This document shows positions 24,401 to 29,840 of a stretch of DNA of 29,840 nt, in pieces (within the stretch, counting starts at the first letter, position 1; every line of letters begins with the position of its first letter). The stretch comes from Bacteroidales bacterium UBA2287. Lineage in GTDB: Bacteria; Bacteroidota; Bacteroidia; Bacteroidales; Tenuifilaceae. Location: assembly GCA_002345675.1 (NCBI GenBank), contig DDWL01000036.1:1-29840 (forward strand). The letters run 5' to 3'. A program made the translations under genes and the position numbers. The notes below the pieces were generated by a model. It saw nothing but the letters and a program-made list of their open reading frames with translations. It ran no database searches and had not been told where the DNA came from.

Positions 24401-26435
24401 AAATATGGGTTGGTAATACCTCAATGGTTAGTATGTTCGAAACAACATCGGATGGAAAATTTGTAGCATATGCACTGCCCGTTACGTCGGCTTCCCAGCC
24501 ATGGGTCGTGCCGTCTACCTTAAGCTGAATGGTTGCTCCGTCGACAATACCGTCTGATTTTAGGTGTAAACTCAGCGTAAACAAATCGGTAGTGCCATCA
24601 TTTACCGGCAAAGCCTCCGCTGTAGTAGTAATTTCAATGCTTTGGTCAAAAATGTTTGTTGATACAATGGGAATTTCTAGCCCTAATGAATTCTTCAACT
24701 TTACCCCGCCTATGGCAGTTGTCCATGAGGCTGCATTGGCTCCCGCAACTTTCTTGAAAACAAGTTTACGTGTATTTGTTGGTAAACCATCGTTGCTCCC
24801 CTCGTCCTGAATTCGAAAACGAAACATGTCAATGGCTTGTTCGGAAGTAGTAGCTAAAGAGCTAATGGTGCCTGCGCTAATTTGAACAATTGGATCTATT
24901 ACAACACTAGTTGCATCGTTGCCCACTGAAATTGTGCTGCCAGTTGCAGCATTAAGGCCTTCTCCTGTGGCTTGAAGAGAAAAATCATCGGTTCCCGAAT
25001 AGCTAACCCCGTTCCATGTGGCAACACCCGAAGTTGCAGTTGCCGTGTTGCCCGAGGCAAAACTTAGTGTGCCCGAGCCCGATTGTAACTGAAGTTGCAT
25101 GTCGCCCGAGTACGAGGTGCTAATGTTTCCCTGCGAATCGCCAGCAAAAGCCGAAACACTAAAGGGCACGTTAATAACTACTTGTGTTGGGTGTGTTTGA
25201 AAGAATATATGCGTTGAAATTACTTCTACGCTGAATAAATTTGATATTACATCATCGGTAAAAGTTCCAGCAAAACCGGATCCTGACAAATCGCCTACCC
25301 ACCCATGATTCTGGCTGTCCACCTTTAGTTGTAAAGTTGTACCATGGCTAATGCTTCCTGGTTTAAGAAACAAGCCAAGAGTAAAATCGCCAAAAGATCC
25401 ATCTGCCACTGGTATCGAACCATTAGCGACATTAATTTCTATTGATTCTGAAAGAATCGTAGAAGAAGTAATTGGAATTAATTCACCGAGGGAGTTTTTT
25501 AGAATTACTCCACCAATGGCATCTAGCCAGGAAAAGGCACTTGCGCCTGCAACCTTCCTGAAAACTAGTTTTCGCGTAAAGGTAGGTAAGCCATCGCTGG
25601 TTCCCTGATCCTGAATTCGAAATTTAAAAATATCGACTGCCTGTTCGGGGGTAGTAAATACTGAACTTATTATTCCTGAACTAATAGGTAATGCTGGAGC
25701 AATTACTTGAGAATTAAAGTCGGTTGGATTGTACTGCAATGAAACGTCATCAGCAGTGAGTTTTCCGGTATTAGTGCCAGTGTACTTAAAATAAAACCCC
25801 CAATGTCCGCCTATACTATATTGGGTGTTAACCACCGAGCCTTGTGAGATTAGTGATGAGTATTGCCCATTTATTGCAGCCCTTAAAGTGAATATTCCAT
25901 CGGGTTTTCGCTCAACTTCAATGGCTCCAATTGATGTAAGGTTTACACCCACTTGTGTTTCCCAATTTATTGAAGATGTAATGATTGGAGTGAAAACTCC
26001 ATTAGTCACCCTGTAAAGTTTGAGAATATCATCAGAAGATGGTTCCATATTAACACCAACGGCATACCCATTTGGCGTGGCTGAGGGAATCATACCTGTA
26101 GCATCTAAATTGCACGAAAGAAAAATACCCCAATGATTTCCGCTTGTTGGTGCTGTATTGTGGCGAATTCTTGCGCGCCAGGTTATTTTTCCTTCTGTAC
26201 TATTCCAACTTGGAAAAGGGGTGGAAATACGGTCGGTAAGTTCCGCGCTAGCTACAGTGGCATGCCGTAATGAAATTGCACCTCCAATAGGATTCAAAGA
26301 TGATGCCGACCATTGACTTACTGGCGACTGTGTCCAACCCGAAATGTTTCCATCTTCAAAGTCGTAGCTAATAACCTGTGCAAACCCTAATATTGGGGCA
26401 ATAAAAAAAATGAGGCTGTAAATAATCGTTCTCAT
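18456..26435 (-). CDS. giant secreted mosaic protein with lamin-tail domains and a FlgD/CHU_C-like C-terminus
   Basis: 2659 residues. Signal peptide 1-20 (hydrophobic core IIYSLIFFIAPILGF, cut after FAQ or nearby). Three jelly-roll-like modules (A: about 22-236, 781-990, 1801-2003; each starts YDFE/NEDFD...W...S..P..G..S..H). Five pairs of a B module (about 245-404, 513-673, 1003-1162, 1275-1428, 1538-1694; core EQA.D.F.FRIQD.G..DGLPT.TRKLVFKK) and an Ig/invasin-like C module (about 406-503, 674-775, 1163-1262, 1430-1520, 1695-1790; core P.SVSA..GDSQGNI...G.ATW.GV.YSG). Then a Big-type domain (2008-2100), lamin-tail domain (2106-2260; NVIINEVMAKPDP), another Big-type domain (2273-2365), a second lamin-tail domain (2373-2540; DVVINEILFNPYSG) and a C-terminal domain (2554-2659; FSPDGDGYND, then FlgD-Ig-like VFDSQGRRVR...LKWDGT). 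Probably exported by the type IX system and held on the surface or released; an adhesive role is inferred. Single open frame, no break. Confidence 0.85.
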   Translation of the reverse strand: MRTIIYSLIFFIAPILGFAQVISYDFEDGNISGWTQSPVSQWSASSLNPIGGAISLRHATVASAELTDRISTPFPSWNSTEGKITWRARIRHNTAPTSGNHWGIFLSCNLDATGMIPSATPNGYAVGVNMEPSSDDILKLYRVTNGVFTPIITSSINWETQVGVNLTSIGAIEVERKPDGIFTLRAAINGQYSSLISQGSVVNTQYSIGGHWGFYFKYTGTNTGKLTADDVSLQYNPTDFNSQVIAPALPISSGIISSVFTTPEQAVDIFKFRIQDQGTSDGLPTFTRKLVFRKVAGASAFSWLDAIGGVILKNSLGELIPITSSTILSESIEINVANGSIPVADGSFGDFTLGLFLKPGSISHGTTLQLKVDSQNHGWVGDLSGSGFAGTFTDDVISNLFSVEVISTHIFFQTHPTQVVINVPFSVSAFAGDSQGNISTSYSGDMQLQLQSGSGTLSFASGNTATATSGVATWNGVSYSGTDDFSLQATGEGLNAATGSTISVGNDATSVVIDPIVQISAGTISSLATTSEQAIDMFRFRIQDEGSNDGLPTNTRKLVFKKVAGANAASWTTAIGGVKLKNSLGLEIPIVSTNIFDQSIEITTTAEALPVNDGTTDLFTLSLHLKSDGIVDGATIQLKVDGTTHGWEADVTGSAYATNFPSDVVSNILTIEVLPTHIYFQTYPTQVYTNTPFSVSAKVGDSQGNIASSFEEALELEMLEGSGILSFTAGSTINAAAGIATWSGVRYSGNDNFSLKATGQSLTPATGDQIATLTFNSETEIIYDFENGDISAWTQSPSGKWAVSTSTPISGTSSLKHAGSVASSDRISTTLPMWDTNSGSITWRFLLKHGYNPSENFYWGFYLSSNNDATGMISTANTNGYVIGVNFNASTDDFLKLYKVTNGTPTPILTTTLNWQTAITTSGVGAIEVTRLPNGEFTVKAGLSSFSNLQTFGSVIDTQYPYGGFFGLHYTSGSSGLGLLRIDDISLKYKAINPNDHDAIIATPTTQVSGTTISSLFSTPEQAFDIFKFRIQDQGTSDGLSTFTRKLVFKKVDGANALAWPSAIGGVMLKDNMGNAIPITSFNILTNTIEVLVAANAMPVANGGFAEFTLGAFLKSGSISNGATLQLKVDSNNHEWETDLSGSDFTESFPLDVISNTFTIEVIPTHLFFQTYPTQINANSLFNVSAYAGDSQGNIGSSFSGLVQLQLLEGLGTLNFTDGSTVSAISGIATWSGVSYTNRDAFSLTAISQDLVSAVGATILISNDATSVALAPDNQAPSALIPSTITTPGDAVEVMRFKISDPGNNDGTPTKVQQLLFKRTAGGNVASLTRNIGGVVIRKGNEIISIGNPNILTSTLTVPIPENAMVINDGETVEYSLWIFLKPTGLEDGKEISLTISSDEHGFIANPSGSQFSTTFPSPIVSNVFTVSVAATKLLFTTTPASVGIDEPFNVTVTAVDNGGNADIHATGVATLSLNTGNGLLTIPTPSQSLASGATTWTGLKYNTAQPFTLLASATVLNDCVSPLIYCSDRTSTILNPTTALTGGAISSLAVDTESAVEVFRFRINDPGTTDGLPTHITQLTFKSFGGVNAMPLNKAIKGVVLKVNGESKLIATTAITGDLITLTFEQGVLTVNNLETVNVSLEVYLNKGGLENGAALRLFVPASGHGWLFSATGSGFPTVFTGSVYGPSFTIEVLPTSIRFTNQPFGISTTPSTFELEASATDIYGNVATAATGTATLSLHHGIGTFQATESTVTFVNGVANWSSLSVTNVGKYKFKATTVFGQEVTGYSEDIWCGLEQTCKYNEDFDSGYPFAASSVWGASSVTPIAGAMSFKHMLTGVAGESQLALPLNISDINNGPVEWSFAMRNGNWDPSSDNTFWFVLMSDSVSIKSGNYNGYAVGVNLSGTSDKLSLWKMSKTSSAKLLIESDFDWDESETVLVKVTRNPAGEWSLWFQAEFGISEVRLGGKIVDNQYLSSKYCGPVFKYTSSRAGEFWLDNLKICETAFPPIISSARAKSLTSVEVVFSKNLNKSSAETSSNYKIKTLAGTQIQVIDAHTSSENAKMVTLRTSMLPLEALWLTAKGVQDLSGNVANDSIMFGIGTFGAFGNVIINEVMAKPDPAIELPAVEYIELYNRTQLPINLKSWKLKGNTTTVTIPERTIDAGGFVILCSTGSVGSLSAYGTAVGVTSFPSLLNSGMSLRLYDSDLKLMSWVDYSETWYGSDIKKAGGYSLEKIDPNNLVEGKRNWTGSNDPSGGTPGRANSVFASNPDIFSPTVVEVKVLTPTSIMVTYSETMDSLQITLPANYTISNGIGNPLWAVSEGPLYNTATLSLSSTLAYGESYQLCFGSQTIDFSGNTLDAECWTIALHQTPIAQDVVINEILFNPYSGGVDFVEVYNRSSKIVDLNRIKIANRNRTTGLLNESYAASDTSFMLFPNSYAVMSTNSSLVKRFYYVENENALVWVRKLPSYSNDNGTALLINENSLIVDEFAYNEKMHFSLLNDRKGVSLERINPALPTNEASSWQSAAQTAGFATPTARNSQFKETGEAEEAFELVDKVFSPDGDGYNDVLLINYNLPEDGYTANIIVFDSQGRRVRRLASNLTLGTSGTLKWDGTTDENRKANLGAYVVFIEAYIIKNNVKQNVKQYKKTCVVATRFNN
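22650..24095 (-). repeat. second copy of the A-B-C block in the giant gene
   Basis: Encodes residues 781-1262, collinear with residues 22-503 in module order and spacing. 31 identical bases (23335-23365) match 25606-25636 in the other copy, so similarity is still visible at DNA level. Confidence 0.75.
24927..26372 (-). repeat. first copy of the A-B-C block in the giant gene
   Basis: Encodes residues 22-503: jelly-roll module, B module, Ig-like C module. Its B module (FRIQDQGTSDGLPTFTRKL) is closest to that of the second block (FRIQDQGTSDGLSTFTRKL), closer than to its own neighbouring B module, pointing to duplication of the whole block. Confidence 0.75.
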
Positions 26436-26490
26436 TGGTGGAATGTGTTGAATTAACTATTTTTACAAAGAAATGAAAAATTAAGTTACC

Positions 26491-27483
26491 ATGCGAATTG
26501 CTGTTGTTGGTTGTACCGGATTAGTGGGAACCGAAATGCTGAAAGTGCTTGCAAATTCAAGCATTTCCATTGATGAAATAATTCCAATTGCTTCCGAAAA
26601 ATCGGTAGGGAAAGAGATTTCTTTTAAAGGGAAGTTTTATAAAATAGTGGGCTTAGCCACTGGAGTTGAAATGAAGCCCGATATTGCTTTGTTCTCAGCG
26701 GGGGCATCGGTGTCGAAGGAGTGGGCTCCTCGTTTTGCCGAGGTTGGCACTTTTGTAATCGATAACTCGAGCGCATGGCGCATGTTCAATGATGTTCCTC
26801 TTGTTGTGCCCGAAGTAAATGCCCATACGATTACTTCGGCCAATAAAATAATTGCAAACCCAAATTGCTCAACCATTCAACTTGTTGTTGCAATTAATCC
26901 GCTTCATAAAAAGTATAAAATTCGTCGGTTGGTAATTTCTACTTACCAGTCGGTTACAGGAACAGGAGTTAAGGCTGTTAGCCAAATGAATGCTGAAAGG
27001 TTAGGGCAAGAGGCCGACATGGTTTACCCTCACCCAATCGATTTAAACTGCTTTCCACATGGTGGGTCGTTTCTCGACAATGGCTACACAACCGAGGAGC
27101 AGAAGCTTATCGACGAAACCCGTAAAATAATTGGAGACAACTCAATTATGGTTTCTCCAACAGTAGTTCGTATTCCTGTAGTTGGCGGCCACTCCGAGTC
27201 GATAAATATTGAGTTCGAAAATGAGTTTGAACTAAGTGATGTAGTAGGTTTGCTTCGCAATTCGGCAGGAATAACTATTCAAGATGACCCTGCCAATAAT
27301 ATTTACCCAACACCCCGCTTTTCGCAAGGGAAGGATGATGTTTTTGTTGGACGAATTCGCAGGGATTTTTCCCAGCCAAAGAGTTTGAATTTTTGGGTGG
27401 TTTCCGACAATCTCCGAAAGGGTGCTGCAACCAATGCAGTTCAAATTGCCGAATTGCTTGTTAGTAAACGAATTGTAGGTTAG
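26491..27483 (+). CDS. asd: aspartate-semialdehyde dehydrogenase
   Basis: 330 residues. It reduces aspartyl-4-phosphate to aspartate semialdehyde with NADPH, feeding lysine/meso-diaminopimelate, threonine and methionine synthesis. The NADP loop is G7-x-x-G10-x-x-G13 (VGCTGLVG). SAGASVSKEWAP and IDNSSAWRM follow, with the catalytic cysteine C126 in NPNCSTIQ, QSVTGTG, and the active-site histidine H234 in VVGGHSESI. Length is normal. It is divergent from the giant gene (55-base gap) and its stop codon overlaps that of hflX. The product DAP also supplies the murein recycled by the Mpl-like ligase in this window. Confidence 0.95.
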   Translation: MRIAVVGCTGLVGTEMLKVLANSSISIDEIIPIASEKSVGKEISFKGKFYKIVGLATGVEMKPDIALFSAGASVSKEWAPRFAEVGTFVIDNSSAWRMFNDVPLVVPEVNAHTITSANKIIANPNCSTIQLVVAINPLHKKYKIRRLVISTYQSVTGTGVKAVSQMNAERLGQEADMVYPHPIDLNCFPHGGSFLDNGYTTEEQKLIDETRKIIGDNSIMVSPTVVRIPVVGGHSESINIEFENEFELSDVVGLLRNSAGITIQDDPANNIYPTPRFSQGKDDVFVGRIRRDFSQPKSLNFWVVSDNLRKGAATNAVQIAELLVSKRIVG

Positions 27484-28673
27484 TAAAGCAGCTTATCGTA
27501 GGGGTAACGTTTTACATGTAAATCCCTAGCCACTTGGTAAAGCCTGTCCTTTAGTTCATCGAGGTTAGTCTTGTTTTTTGCCGAAATAAATACGCATGGC
27601 GAGTTGCTTTTCCCCATCCATGTTCGTTTCATGTCGTCGAGGCTAAAGTTTATTTTTTCGACAGGCATGGCATCAAATTCATCCTTTTCAACCCAAGTGT
27701 ATGCGTCAATTTTGTTGAAAATAAGAATTGTAGGCTTGTCGTCGGCTTTTATTTCGTGAAGTGTTTGCTTTACAATGTTTATTTGCTCTTCGAACGCTGT
27801 GTGCGAAATGTCGACAATATGAAGTAGAATGTCGGCTTCCCTTACCTCGTCGAGGGTCGACTTGAATGATTCGACAAGCTGGTGAGGTAGCTTACGAATA
27901 AACCCAACGGTGTCGGAAAGGAGAAAAGGAAGGTTTTCGATTACAACCTTGCGCACGGTTGTGTCGAGCGTTGCAAAAAGTTTATTTTCGGCAAAAACAT
28001 CGGATTTGCTAAGCGTATTCATTATGGTCGATTTGCCCACATTAGTATAGCCCACAAGGGCTATGCGAACCATGCTGCCCCTGTTTTTGCGCTGGGTTGC
28101 CATTTGCTTGTCAATTTGCTTAAGGTCGAGCTGCAGCTTGGCAATCATTTCGCGAATAATACGACGGTCGGTTTCAATTTCGCTCTCCCCCGGGCCTCTC
28201 ATCCCAATTCCTCCACGTTGGCGCTCAAGGTGGGTCCACATGCCCGATAACCGTGGAAGTAGGTATTGGTACTGGGCTAATTCGACCTGTGTTTTGGCGT
28301 AAGCGGTTTTTGCCCTTTGGGCAAATATGTCGAGAATAAGATTTGTGCGGTCAATAACCCTAACACCCATGTCGCGCTCAAGGTTACGAAGCTGAGTAGG
28401 CGTTAGCTCGTCGTCGAAAATGGCAATGTCAATGCTATTCTCCTCAATAAATGCCTTAATTTCGGCAACCTTGCCTTTGCCAATGAACGACCGTGGATTG
28501 GGACTGTCGAGTTTTTGAACAAATCGTTTAAGCGTTAGCGCTCCAGCCGTTTCGGCAAGAAAAGCGAGTTCGTCGAGGTATTCGTTAACAACATCAACCG
28601 ATTGTCCCTTTATTTGTACCCCAATAAGTACGGCAGTTTCCTGTTCTTTAATTCGGGTTAAGTCTTGTGGCAT
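27480..28673 (-). CDS. hflX: ribosome-associated GTPase HflX
   Basis: 397 residues. A GTPase that binds the 50S subunit and can split stalled or hibernating ribosomes. N-terminal HflX domain (about 14-200) with FIGKGKVAEI, FDDELTPTQLRNLE and RLSGMWTHLERQRGGIGMRGPGE; a helical linker; then the G domain with G1 GYTNVGKS (208-215), G3 DTVGF (254-258) and G4 NKID (320-323). All nucleotide-binding motifs are intact. It lies downstream of the tonB-like gene on the same strand but is separated by a terminator, so it probably has its own promoter. The 3' end overlaps asd by four bases. Confidence 0.95.
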   Translation of the reverse strand: MPQDLTRIKEQETAVLIGVQIKGQSVDVVNEYLDELAFLAETAGALTLKRFVQKLDSPNPRSFIGKGKVAEIKAFIEENSIDIAIFDDELTPTQLRNLERDMGVRVIDRTNLILDIFAQRAKTAYAKTQVELAQYQYLLPRLSGMWTHLERQRGGIGMRGPGESEIETDRRIIREMIAKLQLDLKQIDKQMATQRKNRGSMVRIALVGYTNVGKSTIMNTLSKSDVFAENKLFATLDTTVRKVVIENLPFLLSDTVGFIRKLPHQLVESFKSTLDEVREADILLHIVDISHTAFEEQINIVKQTLHEIKADDKPTILIFNKIDAYTWVEKDEFDAMPVEKINFSLDDMKRTWMGKSNSPCVFISAKNKTNLDELKDRLYQVARDLHVKRYPYDKLLY

Positions 28674-28693
28674 TGCGTTGGGTTTATATAAGC

Positions 28694-28722
28694 AAAAAAA
28701 ACCCTGAAAAAATCAGGGTTTT
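28694..28722 (-). terminator. intrinsic terminator of the tonB-like gene
   Basis: On the minus strand AAAACCCTGA, a five-base T loop and TCAGGGTTTT form a 10-base-pair stem continuing into TTTT (total T8 at 28694-28701). It lies 21 bases after the tonB-like stop and about 20 bases before the hflX start. Confidence 0.85.
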
Positions 28723-28743
28723 AAACTGGAGTATTGAGGTGAT

Positions 28744-29433
28744 TTACTGTAATACAAATATGATAGGGAAAGTAAAGGAAACGCGTACTGGTTTGCCTCT
28801 TTGTCTCCCGGGTTTCCATTTAGGGCTCGATTCAACAACGCGAACCGCTTCGCGGTCGAGAGCAGGGTCAACGCTACGAACAACCTTGACATTGGTTACC
28901 TTGCCGTCGGCTTCAACAACGAATGAAACGAAAACACGACCTTGGATGCCGTTTTCAGCAGCTACGTCGGGGTACTTAAGGTTTTTCTGAATGTACTCGC
29001 GAAATTTAGTATTGTCGCCACCACCAAAACCTGGCATTTCTTCTACAACAACAAAAATTTCCTCTTCTTCAACTTCCTTTTCGGTTTCGTGAAATTCAAC
29101 TATTCGAACGGCAGCATCCTCTTTAAATTCGGAGTCGAAAATGTTTGAATTGTCATCAATGTCAACATTGTCTTCAACAATATTAATCACATCGGATACC
29201 TGAATAGGGGCAGGAGGTGGGGGAGGTGGTTTTACCTCTTCTTGTTTCGTTACGTCTATCATCTCCTCATCGGGAGCAATTTCCTGAACTGCAGCAAAAT
29301 TGGTATTAACAGCGTCGGTGCTGGTCCATTCAAATGCAAGCAATACAACACCAAGAGAAAGAATTAGTCCCACTTGAATGAAAACCATTTTCATCTTTTC
29401 GATGTCAGCTTTGGGCGATTTTTTTAATTCCAT
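28744..29433 (-). CDS. tonB: TonB-family energy transducer
   Basis: 229 residues. One N-terminal membrane helix (about 17-35), a periplasmic linker with a proline run (69-76), an unusually acidic stretch (80-133, many D and E, including VEEEE), a glycine patch GFGGG (135-139) and a TonB C-terminal domain (142-229). The last has YPDVAAENGIQGRVFVSFVVEADGKV, REAVRVV and KWKPGRQRGKPVRVSFTFPI. This is the common Bacteroidota layout in which TonB links ExbB/ExbD proton force to outer-membrane SusC-type transporters. No exbB/exbD in the window, so which transporter it serves is unknown. Confidence 0.9.
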   Translation of the reverse strand: MELKKSPKADIEKMKMVFIQVGLILSLGVVLLAFEWTSTDAVNTNFAAVQEIAPDEEMIDVTKQEEVKPPPPPPAPIQVSDVINIVEDNVDIDDNSNIFDSEFKEDAAVRIVEFHETEKEVEEEEIFVVVEEMPGFGGGDNTKFREYIQKNLKYPDVAAENGIQGRVFVSFVVEADGKVTNVKVVRSVDPALDREAVRVVESSPKWKPGRQRGKPVRVSFTFPIIFVLQ

Positions 29434-29458
29434 AATGCAACCTTATTGGTTATGTTAA

Positions 29459-29488
29459 GAAATGTAAGCTACTTTTAAGAATTGCAAA
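29459..29488 (-). promoter_or_regulatory. promoter of the tonB-like gene
   Basis: On the minus strand TTTG (29485-29488), an 18-base spacer and TACATTTC (29459-29466; one mismatch to TAnnTTTG), 25 bases before the ATG. Confidence 0.5.
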
Positions 29489-29585
29489 GCAACAAAAAAA
29501 AATACTTTCATCCAATTTCTTTACGTAAGAAATCGTATAAAGTTTTTTTTTTTTATCAAAAAGGTTGCGTAATACTTTTTTTTTA

Positions 29586-29593
29586 TAGTTTTG
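29586..29593 (+). promoter_or_regulatory. -7 promoter box upstream of the tRNA-like repeats
   Basis: TAGTTTTG is an exact TAnnTTTG; GTTG at 29564-29567, 18 bases upstream, is a near -33 element. No protein gene follows within the window; the box precedes the first tRNA-like unit by 44 bases, so it may drive an RNA. Confidence 0.45.
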
Positions 29594-29620
29594 CAGGACT
29601 TTCAAAGGCTTTTAATTACG

Positions 29621-29732
29621 AAGTTCTAAAATGTAATGGGGTATAGCTCATCCCGATAACTTCCCGATAACTATCGGGAGGGAGGCTAGAGCGCTTTGAG
29701 AAAATAAGGTTTTGTGTGTTCGCCCTAAAAAA
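29621..29732 (+). repeat. tRNA-5'-half-like tandem unit 1
   Basis: 112 bases. Starts AAGTTCTAAAATGTAATG, then GGGGTATAGCTCA (29638-29650) and CTAGAGCGCTTTGA (29686-29699), the acceptor/D-arm sequence of many bacterial tRNAs. Between D-stem halves GCTC (29646-29649) and GAGC (29689-29692), a 35-base GATAAC/GTTATC-type palindrome (29651-29685) replaces the normal short D-loop. No T-arm and no complementary 3' acceptor strand. Ends TGTTCGCCCT-A8. The remaining noncoding DNA at 29434-29620 has poly-T runs and the two promoters only. Confidence 0.7.
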
Positions 29733-29832
29733 AAGTTCTAAAATGTAATGGGGGTATAGCTCATCCCGATAACTATCGGGAGGCTAGAGCGCTTTTAACT
29801 TTAACTCAAAGTTAGGTGTTCGCCCTAAAAAA
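29733..29832 (+). repeat. tRNA-5'-half-like tandem unit 2
   Basis: 100 bases, same frame as unit 1: leader, GGGGGTATAGCTCA (29750-29763), a 20-base insert TCCCGATAACTATCGGGAGG (29764-29783), CTAGAGCGC, a variable middle, then GTGTTCGCCCT-A8. The insert forms an 8-base-pair hairpin inside the D-loop. A third unit begins at 29833 (AAGTTCTA) and is cut by the window edge. Confidence 0.7.
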
Positions 29833-29840
29833 AAGTTCTA

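Noticed and set aside
21535..25608. Open frames on the + strand inside the giant gene (for example 22045-22500, 22957-23337, 24529-24810, 25351-25608)
   Set aside because: They recur at equivalent places in the repeated modules and are antisense shadows of the minus-strand coding sequence, without promoters or recognisable proteins.
29638..29832. Calling the two right-end units as tRNA genes
   Set aside because: The 5' acceptor and D-stem look like a tRNA, but there is no T-arm with GTTCGANNC, no clear seven-base anticodon loop and no 3' strand complementary to GGGGGTA.
29621..29840. CRISPR-like array at the right end
   Set aside because: Unit length (100-112 bases), shared sequence across almost the whole unit and lack of unique spacers or cas genes do not fit CRISPR.

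Overview
The window looks like a chromosomal segment of a member of the Bacteroidota, most likely a Bacteroidales-type organism. The DNA is AT-rich. Several genes are preceded by the Bacteroidota -7 box TAnnTTTG, in the best cases with a TTTG element 18-19 bases upstream, and clear Shine-Dalgarno sequences are absent. The largest gene encodes a secreted protein ending in a gliding/FlgD-type C-terminal module, and dispersed palindromic intergenic repeats are present. No phage, IS element or CRISPR array is visible.

Bases 1-8740 are a glycosyltransferase cluster. Six genes on the + strand (a GT2-GT4 fusion, a GT2, a GT25, two related GT2/GT7C-type enzymes and a rhamnosyltransferase-like GT2) meet two GT2-type genes on the - strand. 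This is probably part of a lipopolysaccharide core or surface-glycan locus; no flippase, polymerase or nucleotide-sugar gene lies inside the window. A small lipoprotein gene (8967-9344, -) follows, then a repeat-bearing intergenic region.

Bases 9842-18381 are housekeeping: an Mpl-type murein peptide ligase, a GNAT acetyltransferase, tRNA-Glu(TTC) with rpsT, radC, upp, folK (opposite strand), sppA, lpxK and purine nucleoside phosphorylase. Transcription units are closely packed: the rpsT terminator runs into the radC promoter, and radC and lpxK may have nearly leaderless mRNAs.

Bases 18456-26435 (-) are one 2659-residue secreted mosaic protein. It has three jelly-roll-like modules, five copies of a two-domain repeat, two lamin-tail domains and a C-terminal FlgD/CHU_C-like domain, and it shows a block duplication of about 480 residues. 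Beyond it lie asd (+), hflX (-) and a tonB-like gene (-).

The right end (29586-29840) carries the most unusual sequence: a promoter-like box followed by tandem units that resemble the 5' half of a tRNA, each with an extra hairpin in the D-loop and none with a matching 3' half. Together with the 20-base palindrome interrupting a dispersed repeat at 11929-11948, whose uninterrupted form is visible at bases 1-16, this suggests small palindromic insertion units active in this genome.
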